From Spirochaetales bacterium (GTDB taxonomy: Bacteria > Spirochaetota > Spirochaetia > Sphaerochaetales > Sphaerochaetaceae), in assembly GCA_028723145.1 (NCBI GenBank), contig JAQYFM010000134.1, positions 1 through 11,687 of the forward strand: a stretch of DNA of 11,687 nt. Direction: 5' to 3'. The notes under the pieces are model-generated. The model did not search any database. It saw only the letters and a program-made list of their open reading frames with translations, and had not been told where the DNA came from. The translations under genes were made by a program, and so were the position numbers. This document shows, piece after piece, positions 1 to 6,914 of the stretch (positions within the stretch are counted from its first letter, which is position 1; every line of letters starts with the position of its first letter).

Positions 1-878
1 GCTCTATCGTGCCCACCACCATGATAGCGTTCTGCAACTTGATTGATAGTCATAAATCTAGATCTTAATCGAACACGAATTGTATGGTCTGGGTTTTCAA
101 TAAAAGCAATCCAAGCAATAGAACCTTTTATCATATTTAAAAAGGTAACGCTATCACTTGATTCCTCTCTAGATAAGTTCCACTTCTCCTGCATAGCTAA
201 ATCAACGAATATATAAGCAAGTCCATTTTCTGTAACTTTTATTCTTGAAAATACATCTGATTGATATGAATAGAACTTAAAATCTCTTAAATCTAACTGT
301 GCTTGTAAGGTTTCTATATCAACCCCTTGATCAACCATTAAGCCAGCAAGTCTTAAGGTCTCTCCGGTAGTTGAAGCAAATCTAAAGCGTCCACTATCTG
401 TATTCATACCTGTATAAATACAAGTTGCCGCATATGAATCAATTTTTAGTTCATCCTTAAATGTTTGATAAAAGTCTGCGATTAACTCGGCTGTAGAACT
501 TCTCTTTTCTTCTACCCAAGAGATATTACCATAAGGATTATTATCAATGTGGTGATCAATTTTAATAACTATCTTTCCATTTAAGACTCTATCATCAGAT
601 ACTCTATCACTAGTTGCGGTATCTAGAATTAGCACTAAAGATTTTTTAATATCTTCATCTGTTACATAGCCATCCTCATCACCTAAAAAAGCCATATAAT
701 CAGAATAATCTTTATTACATAGCCTAATATTTTTATCTGGATAAGTTAACTTTAAAATCCTCTGTAAGCCCTTAGTGGACCCTATAGCATCCCCATCTGG
801 GCGAAAATGTCTAGCAATTAAAATTGAATCAAAACTCTTTATCTCTTTTAATATTTGTCTTTTAATTTCTTCGTTCAT
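1..878 (-). CDS. nrnA: DHH/DHHA1 phosphoesterase, NrnA type (partial, 3' end missing)
   Basis: Likely a cytoplasmic bifunctional oligoribonuclease/3'-phosphoadenosine-5'-phosphate phosphatase, degrading nanoRNAs and pAp with Mn2+. The reading frame is open from the ATG at 878 to the left edge (292 complete codons), so the last roughly 20 residues are missing. The DHH domain motifs are all there: HFRPDGDA (H24, D28, D30), LDT (D86), DHH at 108-110, and TGMNTDSGRF (156-165, D161). The DHHA1 glycine-rich nucleotide-binding motif HGGGHDR sits at 286-292, right at the edge. The start is supported by AGGAT about 6 nt upstream. It follows the ecfT remnant on the same strand and has its own promoter candidate at 921-949. 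I see no inactivating change. NrnA and related DHH phosphodiesterases of cyclic dinucleotides share the fold. The length and lack of N-terminal membrane or PAS parts favour NrnA. Confidence 0.88.
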   Translation of the reverse strand, partial: MNEEIKRQILKEIKSFDSILIARHFRPDGDAIGSTKGLQRILKLTYPDKNIRLCNKDYSDYMAFLGDEDGYVTDEDIKKSLVLILDTATSDRVSDDRVLNGKIVIKIDHHIDNNPYGNISWVEEKRSSTAELIADFYQTFKDELKIDSYAATCIYTGMNTDSGRFRFASTTGETLRLAGLMVDQGVDIETLQAQLDLRDFKFYSYQSDVFSRIKVTENGLAYIFVDLAMQEKWNLSREESSDSVTFLNMIKGSIAWIAFIENPDHTIRVRLRSRFMTINQVAERYHGGGHDR

Positions 879-920
879 ATTTATCCTAATTGAGTTTATA
901 AGCTTTTATAATATATTTCT

Positions 921-949
921 ATAATAGTTTGAAAATCATTTAAAAACAA
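921..949 (-). promoter_or_regulatory. Candidate sigma-A promoter for the nrnA-like gene
   Basis: On the minus strand TTGTTT (949-944) and TATTAT (926-921) are separated by exactly 17 bp. The predicted transcription start lies about 36 nt before the ATG, leaving room for the AGGAT ribosome binding site. The promoter overlaps the frameshifted tail of the ecfT remnant, so nrnA can be expressed although the upstream operon is destroyed. Sequence match only. Confidence 0.5.
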
Positions 950-1199
950 ACATCACAGTAGAAATTGTAGTAAGTGTTAATAAGAAATAAAAACATCATA
1001 CCAACGAATCTTTGTTACTTCCAGGTAGGTTCTATCATTTTTTCCAGAAAAACCTTTTGACTCCATAGCCACACACTCTGACCAGCGAATGGAATTTACA
1101 AGCATTGTGAATATTACCTTAAGTGATATAAATGATTGATTCATTCCCCTAACCTCATATGCAGTTAATACAGCTTTATACTCTTTAACCATATTTGGC
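936..1199 (-). pseudogene. ecfT: 3' fragment of ecfT, truncated by insertion and frameshifted
   Basis: This is the C-terminal part of an energy-coupling factor transporter transmembrane protein (EcfT), which couples the EcfA ATPases to vitamin- or metal-binding S components in the membrane. From about 1199 down the frame reads PNMVKEYKAVLTAYEVRG, then a segment with MLVNSIRWSE and AMESKGF, then DRTYLEV. This matches the EcfT cytoplasmic coupling region (FIPTL..., then a V-N-A-F-K-R-A-E-like stretch, then the AMExRG motif). One residue appears missing before AMESKG relative to B. subtilis EcfT. The frame stops at TAA (977-979) within the final membrane helix. Restoring one T gives a hydrophobic helix, reading ISLLTLTTISTVMFVFK to a TGA at 936-938. 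The 5' two thirds of the gene is absent: the IS element begins here and no ecfT sequence is seen on its other side. Confidence 0.72.
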
Positions 1200-1380
1200 A
1201 TTAAATCAACTACCCACGCAGTAGAACTGCGGGGTTTGCGACTGTCCACCGGTACTGACGGCTTTTAACGGCCTCCCGGCTTTGATTCCTGCAGTTTCAC
1301 ATTCCGCCGAAGCGGAAGGACACACAGGTGACGTCGCATCGTGGGGTGATTGACTGCACCCCTCGGGATTTCTCCCGAAG
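1200..1380 (-). ncRNA. Predicted TnpB omega-RNA (reRNA) scaffold at the element right end
   Basis: The DNA encoding the last 55-60 codons of tnpB can also fold into a row of compact hairpins on the tnpB strand. In order these are: a 6-bp stem with a GAAA (GNRA) tetraloop (1378-1363); a stem of GGGGTG with CACCCC around an 8-nt loop (1362-1343); a 6-bp stem capped by TTCG closed by C-G, the very stable UUCG form (1317-1302); and the right-end hairpin at 1234-1213. Such an arrangement, ending at the transposon edge, is where omega-RNAs of TnpB elements lie. The guide would then begin at 1199 and read into ecfT. The 5' boundary is a guess, because omega-RNAs are processed. Confidence 0.6.
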
Positions 1381-2600
1381 ATTCCGGATATACCGAAACC
1401 TTTGTTTTTAAGTTTTTCCATGCCTCTCTCATGGATGTTAATGGCAGCGGCACGGTCATCGTTGGTACGGAAGCCACACTTGGGACAGATATATTCATGC
1501 CTGTCCCTGTGCCTTGCATTCCTATTAACGTTACCGCAGTGCGGACAGGTCTGGCTGGTATGCCTTGGATCCACATATACAACCATGACACCGTTTGCAC
1601 CTGCCTTGTACTCTATCTGATTCTGCAGATCATGATAAGGCCATGATACCAAGACGTATCTGTCCTTACGCCTTACTTCTTCAGTAGCTCCCCTTACACC
1701 AGAGAGGTCCTCCATTACAACGGCTGAACCCTGTTCAAGCTCGGCAAGAAGTGTCTTTGCGATGCATGAATTCACATCATGAATCCAGCGGTGTTCCTTC
1801 TGTCCGATAAGTTTCATCCGTCTTCTGGAAGATGGTGTCTTCCGCTTCTGAAGTGAGCGTCTTATCGATTTATACCTTACACGTACCTTTGCAGCCTCGT
1901 GCCCTGAATAAAACTTCGTATCCTTTCCGTCATAAGTGACGGCATGAAACCTGAGTCCCCTGTCTATGCCTACAACTGTTCCTGTTGGAGTATCAGGTAT
2001 ATCCGGTACTTCACGCTCAATTGAGACATGGAGGAATACCTTACCGTCATCACGGATGACAAGCTTTGCGGTTCCTCTTTTGCAGGTTCGGTAATGTTCA
2101 TATCCCCTATCGGTGTATGAGCATCTGATACGTTTATCAAGCGTGTTGAGAGATATCGTACCTTTATGCTCATTACATGGGACGGGCAGTGACCAGTCCC
2201 TGTCAGAGACAAGGTCACACTGCAGGTTATGGAAACGTATCTGCTTCCATGCTTTTACCTTCGGACGCTTAGTCTTCTGAGTGCGTCCTTTTTCATTACG
2301 CTTATCCCAGCGTTCCGCATCCTTCTCTGATTCACGTATCTGTGTGATGAGAGTGGAATATCGTGCAAGGACTGTTCTGATAACAGACTGGGTCATCTGG
2401 GACTTAAGTCTGAATTCACTTCTCAGGTACCGGTAGAGTTCATCATGAACATCACGGAATGATGGGATATTATCCATCCCCTTATTGAATATGTACTCGG
2501 ATACATAATTGCAGGCATCACGGTAGGCTTCCGCCATCTTAATAAGCGGAGCCTTATCCTCAATGTAGATTCTGTACTGAGCCGTAACTGTCTGCTTCAT
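1206..2600 (-). CDS. tnpB: RNA-guided endonuclease TnpB of an IS200/IS605 element
   Basis: TnpB is a Cas12-ancestor nuclease that uses an omega-RNA from its own transposon end to cut target DNA beside a TAM. In 464 residues it shows an N-terminal helical/wedge region, RuvC-I at 209-221 (GIDRG, D213), RuvC-II at 294-301 (VVMEDLSG, E297), a four-cysteine zinc finger (C352, C355, C372, C375) and RuvC-III NDDRAAAINI at 380-389 (D381/D382). All catalytic acids are present, so it looks intact. The tail after about residue 407 has no family-like content. It is the translation of the predicted omega-RNA scaffold, which makes the protein longer than the roughly 400 residues usual for the family. There is no Shine-Dalgarno sequence. 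An extended -10 box ends 6 nt before the ATG, suggesting a leaderless message. Codon use is G+C-richer than in the neighbours. Confidence 0.9.
   Translation of the reverse strand: MKQTVTAQYRIYIEDKAPLIKMAEAYRDACNYVSEYIFNKGMDNIPSFRDVHDELYRYLRSEFRLKSQMTQSVIRTVLARYSTLITQIRESEKDAERWDKRNEKGRTQKTKRPKVKAWKQIRFHNLQCDLVSDRDWSLPVPCNEHKGTISLNTLDKRIRCSYTDRGYEHYRTCKRGTAKLVIRDDGKVFLHVSIEREVPDIPDTPTGTVVGIDRGLRFHAVTYDGKDTKFYSGHEAAKVRVRYKSIRRSLQKRKTPSSRRRMKLIGQKEHRWIHDVNSCIAKTLLAELEQGSAVVMEDLSGVRGATEEVRRKDRYVLVSWPYHDLQNQIEYKAGANGVMVVYVDPRHTSQTCPHCGNVNRNARHRDRHEYICPKCGFRTNDDRAAAINIHERGMEKLKNKGFGISGIFGRNPEGCSQSPHDATSPVCPSASAECETAGIKAGRPLKAVSTGGQSQTPQFYCVGS
1213..1234 (-). repeat. Right-end hairpin of the IS200/IS605-type element
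   Basis: CGCAGT (1217-1222) and ACTGCG (1226-1231) form a perfect 6-bp stem with loop AGA. CCC (1213-1215) and GGG (1232-1234) extend it past a one-base bulge. It lies about 13 bp inside the inferred element end, where TnpA would recognise the right end, and is also the last helix of the predicted omega-RNA. Confidence 0.65.
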
Positions 2601-2606
2601 AATATC

Positions 2607-2615
2607 ATTATACCA
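2607..2615 (-). promoter_or_regulatory. Extended -10 promoter of tnpB
   Basis: TGG followed by TATAAT (2615 to 2607, minus strand) is a perfect extended -10 box. The -35 position has no good hexamer. Transcription would begin at or next to the ATG at 2600, explaining the missing ribosome binding site. Confidence 0.5.
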
Positions 2616-2666
2616 TATAATCAGAGTAATTTGTTACATAATAATATTTTTTCATAATTTCATTAT

Positions 2667-2690
2667 CGGCTCTGCCCCACGGCAGAGCCG
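2667..2690 (-). repeat. Left-end hairpin of the IS200/IS605-type element
   Basis: A perfect 10-bp inverted repeat, CGGCTCTGCC (2667-2676) and GGCAGAGCCG (2681-2690), surrounds a 4-nt spacer. On the tnpB strand it is preceded by AAACCCC, as is the right-end hairpin. It sits about 15 bp inside the inferred left end and is the likely TnpA recognition hairpin. Confidence 0.7.
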
Positions 2691-2711
2691 AGGGGTTTCC
2701 GCCGAATTAAA

Positions 2712-2745
2712 AAGGAGTTCCACTATGAAATACAAGTGTCTATAG
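2712..2745 (+). other. Orphan translation start (six-codon ORF, MKYKCL) beside the IS left end
   Basis: AAGGAG (2712-2717) stands 7 nt before ATG (2725). The frame reads MKYKCL and stops at TAG (2743-2745). The start signal is far too good for such a short frame. It may be the 5' stub of a gene lost next to the transposon, or a leader peptide ahead of the DUF2130 gene. I do not recognise the lost gene from five or six residues, though a small zinc or iron protein starting MKYKC would fit. Confidence 0.3.
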
Positions 2746-2785
2746 AGTTAAAAAAATATTTTATATAAAATGCTCCCTGTTCCCT

Positions 2786-2803
2786 TATAATTATTTCTAG
2801 GAG
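2786..2803 (+). promoter_or_regulatory. Candidate -10 box and ribosome binding site of the DUF2130 gene
   Basis: TATAAT (2786-2791) is followed by AGGAG (2799-2803), 5 nt before the ATG at 2809. No convincing -35 lies upstream, and the predicted start would be immediately before the ribosome binding site. An alternative AT-rich -10 is TATAAA around 2764-2769. The ribosome binding site is firm; the promoter is weak. Confidence 0.4.
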
Positions 2804-2808
2804 TTTAT

Positions 2809-4221
2809 ATGTCTAAGATTACTTGTCCAAATTGTGGCTCTCTTATTGATCTTGATAATAATGACTATGCAACAATTGTTAATCAAGTTAGAAGTGAAGA
2901 ATTCAAACAAGATGTCAAAGAAGCAGAAGAAAGAATCAAAGCTTTAATTAATGCAGAAAACCAAAGTCAAATTAATAAAATAAAAGATGACTATTTAAAA
3001 CAATTAAAAGAAAGAGATAATCAAATTTCTTCTTTAAAAGAGAAAATATCAGAGGTAACACACTCTGCTGAATTGGAACTTAAAAATGCTCAAAATGCTA
3101 CTAAAATTGCAGAAAGCAATCTTGATAGTGAAAAAGCTAATAGAAATGTTCTTATTGAAGCAGCAGTTCAAAAAGCAATCACAGAAAAAGAAAAAGAATT
3201 AAATAACTCTCTTAAAACTAAAGATGAAGAAATTATTAGACTTAATAATTCTCTTGATAATAAGGAGCTTGAGAAGAATATTGCTATTAATGAAGCTGTA
3301 AAGAAATTAAATGAGCAAATTGCCTAAAATAATAATACTATTGTTAAGCTTAATAGTACCATTGAGGCAAAACAAACTGAAATGGAATTAGCTATAAAAA
3401 ATAAGGAAGACAATTTAAAAGCTATTATTTCATTAAAAGATGAAGAAATTGACCGCCTAAAGGACTTTAAGTCTAAACAATCTACAAAGATGGTTGGTGA
3501 ATCATTAGAGGTCTATTGTATGAACCAATTTAACCAAATTAGGTCATTTGCATTTCCTACTGCCTATTTTGAAAAAGACAATGATGCCAAAAGTGGTAGT
3601 AAGGGAGATTTTATATTCAGAGATTATGTCGATAAAGATGAATTTATCTCTATTATGTTTGAAATGAAGAATGAAGTTGATACAACTACTACAAAGCATA
3701 AAAATGAAGACTTTTTCAAAGAACTTGATAAGGATAGAAGAGAAAAAAACTGTGAATATGCAATATTAGTATCACTACTAGAAGCTGATAGTGATTTATA
3801 CAACACCGGCATTGTTGACGTCTCATATCGCTATGAGAAAATGTATGTAATTAGGCCTCAATTCTTTATTCAGATGATTAGTCTTCTTCGGTCAGCAGCT
3901 CTTAATGCCGCTTCATATAAAAAGGAATTATCAGAGATAAAAAATCAAAATATTGATATTTCTAACTTTGAAGCATCACTTAATGACTTTAAGGATAAGT
4001 TTGGAAGGAACTATCGCATTGCAAGTGAAAAATTTAATAAGGCAATTGATTCAATTGATGATACCATAAGAAAGCTTCAAAAAATAAAAGAAGACCTACT
4101 CTCATCAGAAAATAATCTTAGACTAGCTAATGATAAAGCTGAAGAGCTAACAGTTAAAAAACTTGTAAAGAATAATCCAACAATGAAAGCCTTATTTGAA
4201 GAAGCAAAAAAACAAGATTAA
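2809..4221 (+). pseudogene. DUF2130 family protein, interrupted by one in-frame TAA
   Basis: The frame is continuous for 470 codons except for a TAA at 3325-3327 (codon 173). The 18 codons between that stop and the next ATG (3382) read on in the same frame as more coiled-coil sequence, so this is a single nonsense change (CAA to TAA would do it) and not a frameshift. The order is: an N-terminal half zinc ribbon (CPNC, C6 and C9), a long charged coiled coil (about 25-225), then the conserved DUF2130 block from STKMVGESLE. That block includes GDFIF and IMFEMK, a spacing typical of PD-(D/E)xK nucleases (D267, E285, K287 in uninterrupted numbering). The biochemical function of the family is not established to my knowledge; RmuC-like roles are sometimes suggested from the architecture. 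The good start signals and intact rest suggest a recent mutation, a sequencing error or translation in two pieces. Confidence 0.8.
3382..4221 (+). CDS. C-terminal DUF2130 fragment (possible separate translation product)
   Basis: This is the 279-codon open frame after the premature stop. It carries the end of the coiled coil, the whole conserved nuclease-like block (D76, E94, K96 counted from this ATG) and a second coiled coil at about 180-260. There is no Shine-Dalgarno sequence before the ATG at 3382, so if it is made at all it would depend on reinitiation 54 nt after the TAA or on readthrough. It could retain the predicted active site while losing the zinc-ribbon end and most of the rod. 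Confidence 0.45.
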   Translation: MELAIKNKEDNLKAIISLKDEEIDRLKDFKSKQSTKMVGESLEVYCMNQFNQIRSFAFPTAYFEKDNDAKSGSKGDFIFRDYVDKDEFISIMFEMKNEVDTTTTKHKNEDFFKELDKDRREKNCEYAILVSLLEADSDLYNTGIVDVSYRYEKMYVIRPQFFIQMISLLRSAALNAASYKKELSEIKNQNIDISNFEASLNDFKDKFGRNYRIASEKFNKAIDSIDDTIRKLQKIKEDLLSSENNLRLANDKAEELTVKKLVKNNPTMKALFEEAKKQD

Positions 4222-4228
4222 GTTAAAG

Positions 4229-4283
4229 ATAGGAGCCTGTCGAAATCATCCCTCAATAATTTTCCCTCTAGAAAAGCTCCTAT
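4229..4283 (+). terminator. Terminator-like inverted repeat after the DUF2130 gene
   Basis: ATAGGAGC (4229-4236) pairs perfectly with GCTCCTAT (4276-4283), 8 nt after the DUF2130 stop. TTTCCATTTTTATT follows. The 39-nt loop is unusually long for an intrinsic terminator, so efficiency is doubtful. Confidence 0.4.
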
Positions 4284-4304
4284 TTTCCATTTTTATTAAA
4301 ATCT

Positions 4305-4368
4305 TTATCTGATATCAGAATAACCTTATTACATATTTTGTTTCAGATAAACTCTAATATGTTAAAAT
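4305..4368 (+). promoter_or_regulatory. Upstream region of the SNF2 gene: palindromes and extended -10
   Basis: TGTTAAAAT (4360-4368) is an extended -10 ending 8 nt before the ATG at 4377, with TTGTTT (4338-4343) a poorly spaced -35 (19 bp). No ribosome binding site precedes the ATG, so the message is probably leaderless or nearly so. Upstream is a perfect 12-bp palindrome TCTGATATCAGA (4308-4319). TTATCTGA (4305-4312) recurs inverted as TCAGATAA (4343-4350), which could be an operator. All of this is by inspection. Confidence 0.4.
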
Positions 4369-4376
4369 AATCAACT

Positions 4377-6914
4377 ATGAAAAAAACTCAAACCTTTGAT
4401 TTTATAATTCAAGAAGATGGATTTATCCCTGATTTCACGCAATACCGTGATGAAAGATTTTTCCCAGATCAATATTTGGGAATGTATTTAATAGTACTTA
4501 GAAATGATAAGTGTCAATCATCACCTTCTTTTGATTTTCTAAAAAATTTAACATCAGTTTTTTTCTTTCAGCTACAAAGAACACCTTCTCTTGAGCTTAA
4601 AAGAGAAAAAATCGAGGTACAATATGATTTACTAGAAATCGATGAGCTTATCTCTTCAGCGCCCTTCATGCTTGGAGGTGATTATCTATCAAGAGAATGG
4701 GTTCTTAATTTATACTCACGTTATTTGAAAATATTTAAGACGGATATCAAAAAGTATAAGTCAACGGTTGATGCGTATTTTTCTTCTTACTCAACTTATT
4801 TTCGTCTTCCATCAAAAATATTCTTTCACCTCCTTGAAAGTAAAAAAGATGAAACTCCTTTTGCTTTTATGGCAACATATTCAACTATCAATAGCGAAGG
4901 AAAAGTTTGTCATTACCCTTTAAAATATGCACTAAAGGAATATAAGGATTCAATCGATAAATTAGCTGTACTTATTTCTTCAATTAAGAAGGTTGCAAAG
5001 AATAGCACATTGATAGCCTCTTGGCTTTCAAGTGGTGAAATATTCTCACCTCTTTTGCTTTCAAAAGAAGAAGCGTTTTTATTTTTATGCGATACGCCCA
5101 AATATGAAGAAGCTGGAATTGTAACTAGAGTTCCAATTTGGTGGAAAAAAAGAAAGAAAGCAACCAAAATAAATATTGAAGTATCAAATGAAAACAACAC
5201 AACTTCTTCAATACTAACGCTGCGCCCTTCAATGCAGTACCAAGGTATTGAAATAACAAAAGAAGAAGCAGAAGAAATTATTGCACAAGGTAATGGTTTA
5301 CTTTTATTTAAAGGCAATTGGATTGAAGCTGATAGCGAAAACTTAAAAAAGCTATTAAATGAATACATGTTATTAGATAATGAGGAATTAACACTCCAAA
5401 ATGCACTTCAATATGAATTAGGATTAGATGAAAACGCCTTTCCAATTCACCTTGATATGAAAAAAATACTAAATAATGCAGTAGAAAATTCATTAATTAT
5501 AAAACCATATAACTCATTTTCTGGTACTCTTAGATCCTATCAAGAAGATGCATTTAAATGGTTAATTGCAGTATCTAAGCTTGGACTTGGCCCTCTTCTT
5601 GCAGATGACATGGGACTTGGAAAAACAGTTGAAATGCTCTCATTTTTAGATACTGTTAGGCATTTCAATAAAGGAGCAAAAGTACTCTTAATTGTACCAG
5701 CTTCATTATTAGGCAACTGGGCACATGAATGCGATAAATTTGCGCCACTGATTTCTTATGAAACTCGTCACGGAATAAGTAGTAAGAAAGCAGATTTTCC
5801 ATTCCTAACAATTGCAACATACCAAGGGGTCGCAAAGAGCCAAGCCATCAAGGATAATAAATGGGATATAGTTGTTTTGGATGAAGCTCAGAACATAAAA
5901 AATAGAAATACTATGCAAACTAAGGCAATTAAGAGCCTTGATAGAAAGTTAGGAGTTGCTATGACAGGAACTCCAATTGAGAATTCATTACTCAATTTAT
6001 GGTCTATCTTTGATTTTCTCTCACCTGGTTTACTTGGAAATGCAGATGCTTTCTCTCGCTATTGTGATAATTTAAAACAGATTGGTATGGAAAATTTAAA
6101 GATGGTAATTTCTCCATTCATTCTTCGTCGTCTAAAAAGTGATAGAACTATTATCAATGACCTTCCAGACAAAATAGAAACAGAAGTCATGGTTACTTTA
6201 ACAAAAGAACAAAGAGTTCTATACAATAATGTAGTTGATGAATATGAAAGTGAATTAGAGAGAAGAAAGAATGCTGGAGAACAAGTTCTAACCCTTGCTG
6301 CTAACACATTAATGAAGCTTAAGATGATTGTTAATCATCCTTCTCAATATTTAGGAGATGATGAGTTTGAAGAGAAAAAGAGTGGCAAATTTCTCCTTCT
6401 AAGAGAACTCTGCGAAACAATCCATGAAAATAGAGAACGGGTATTAATATTTACGCAATTTGCAACAATAATTCCTACTCTGATGAAGTTTTTAAATGAA
6501 ATATTTAATCAAGAAGGACAATGTATTGATGGAAGTACGCCTGTAAAGAAAAGAACAGAAATTGTTGATAGCTTTCAAAATGGAGAATATCCATTTTTAG
6601 TTATTTCTCTTAAAGCTGGTGGAACAGGTCTAACTCTAACGAGAGCAACAAATGTAATTCATTTTGATAGATGGTGGAATCCAGCAGTTGAAGATCAAGC
6701 TACAGACAGAGCATATCGTATAGGTCAAAAGAATAGAGTAAGTGTTTATAAATTTGTAGCACAAGACACAATTGAAGAAAAAATAAGTGAAATATTAAAA
6801 CAAAAAAGTGAACTTGCTACCTCTGTATTAAGTGATGCAGGAGGAGAAATTACTACAAAGCTTTCACCTGAAGAACTATTAAAAGCTATGAAATTTACGA
6901 AGGAGATTAAATAA
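4377..6914 (+). CDS. SNF2-family ATPase/helicase (YwqA-like)
   Basis: A SWI2/SNF2 superfamily 2 ATPase that would translocate on duplex DNA or remodel protein-nucleic acid complexes. Of 845 residues, about 1-370 is the poorly conserved N-terminal region usual in bacterial SNF2 proteins. The ATPase core follows: motif Q region LRSYQ (385-389), Walker A DMGLGKT (411-417, K416), Walker B DEAQ (502-505), motif III TGTP (530-533), HPSQ near 654-657 preceding the second lobe, motif V around 747-752 (AGGTGL) and motif VI QATDRAYRIGQ (774-784, arginines 778 and 781). All motifs are intact. The stop overlaps the next start by one base (TAATG), and the following gene's ribosome binding site lies inside this gene, so the two are translationally coupled. 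B. subtilis YwqA is paired with the SWIM protein YwqB in the same way. The target DNA process is not known to me. Confidence 0.88.
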   Translation: MKKTQTFDFIIQEDGFIPDFTQYRDERFFPDQYLGMYLIVLRNDKCQSSPSFDFLKNLTSVFFFQLQRTPSLELKREKIEVQYDLLEIDELISSAPFMLGGDYLSREWVLNLYSRYLKIFKTDIKKYKSTVDAYFSSYSTYFRLPSKIFFHLLESKKDETPFAFMATYSTINSEGKVCHYPLKYALKEYKDSIDKLAVLISSIKKVAKNSTLIASWLSSGEIFSPLLLSKEEAFLFLCDTPKYEEAGIVTRVPIWWKKRKKATKINIEVSNENNTTSSILTLRPSMQYQGIEITKEEAEEIIAQGNGLLLFKGNWIEADSENLKKLLNEYMLLDNEELTLQNALQYELGLDENAFPIHLDMKKILNNAVENSLIIKPYNSFSGTLRSYQEDAFKWLIAVSKLGLGPLLADDMGLGKTVEMLSFLDTVRHFNKGAKVLLIVPASLLGNWAHECDKFAPLISYETRHGISSKKADFPFLTIATYQGVAKSQAIKDNKWDIVVLDEAQNIKNRNTMQTKAIKSLDRKLGVAMTGTPIENSLLNLWSIFDFLSPGLLGNADAFSRYCDNLKQIGMENLKMVISPFILRRLKSDRTIINDLPDKIETEVMVTLTKEQRVLYNNVVDEYESELERRKNAGEQVLTLAANTLMKLKMIVNHPSQYLGDDEFEEKKSGKFLLLRELCETIHENRERVLIFTQFATIIPTLMKFLNEIFNQEGQCIDGSTPVKKRTEIVDSFQNGEYPFLVISLKAGGTGLTLTRATNVIHFDRWWNPAVEDQATDRAYRIGQKNRVSVYKFVAQDTIEEKISEILKQKSELATSVLSDAGGEITTKLSPEELLKAMKFTKEIK

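Larger units (their letters stand above)
1200..2705 (-). mobile_element. IS200/IS605-family element, tnpB only
   Basis: The element carries tnpB and no tnpA. Both ends have the family's hairpins rather than classical inverted repeats. Read along tnpB, the left end shows AAACCCC followed by a perfect 10-bp stem, and the right end shows AAACCCC followed by a 6-bp stem. The hexamer TTTAAT lies at both edges: just outside the left end (2711-2706) and as the last bases of the right end (1205-1200). This fits a target/TAM-like motif without target duplication. The exact ends are inferred and may be off by a few bases. Its base composition is clearly richer in G+C than the flanks, indicating a foreign donor. 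Without TnpA it would have to be moved in trans. Confidence 0.75.

Noticed and set aside
977..1249. A 90-codon open frame starting at 1249 as an intact small gene
   Set aside because: Its first roughly 17 codons are transposon end read out of frame with tnpB. Only the part below about 1199 matches EcfT, so it is a chimera of IS and ecfT remnant.
1350..1646. Plus-strand open frames within tnpB
   Set aside because: They are complementary to the conserved RuvC-III and zinc-finger codons of tnpB, with no start signals or recognisable content.
3325..3327. Alternative genetic code (TAA as glutamine)
   Set aside because: TAA ends other intact genes here (SNF2, XRE, HTH, DUF3990) at the expected places, and no bacterial code reassigns TAA.
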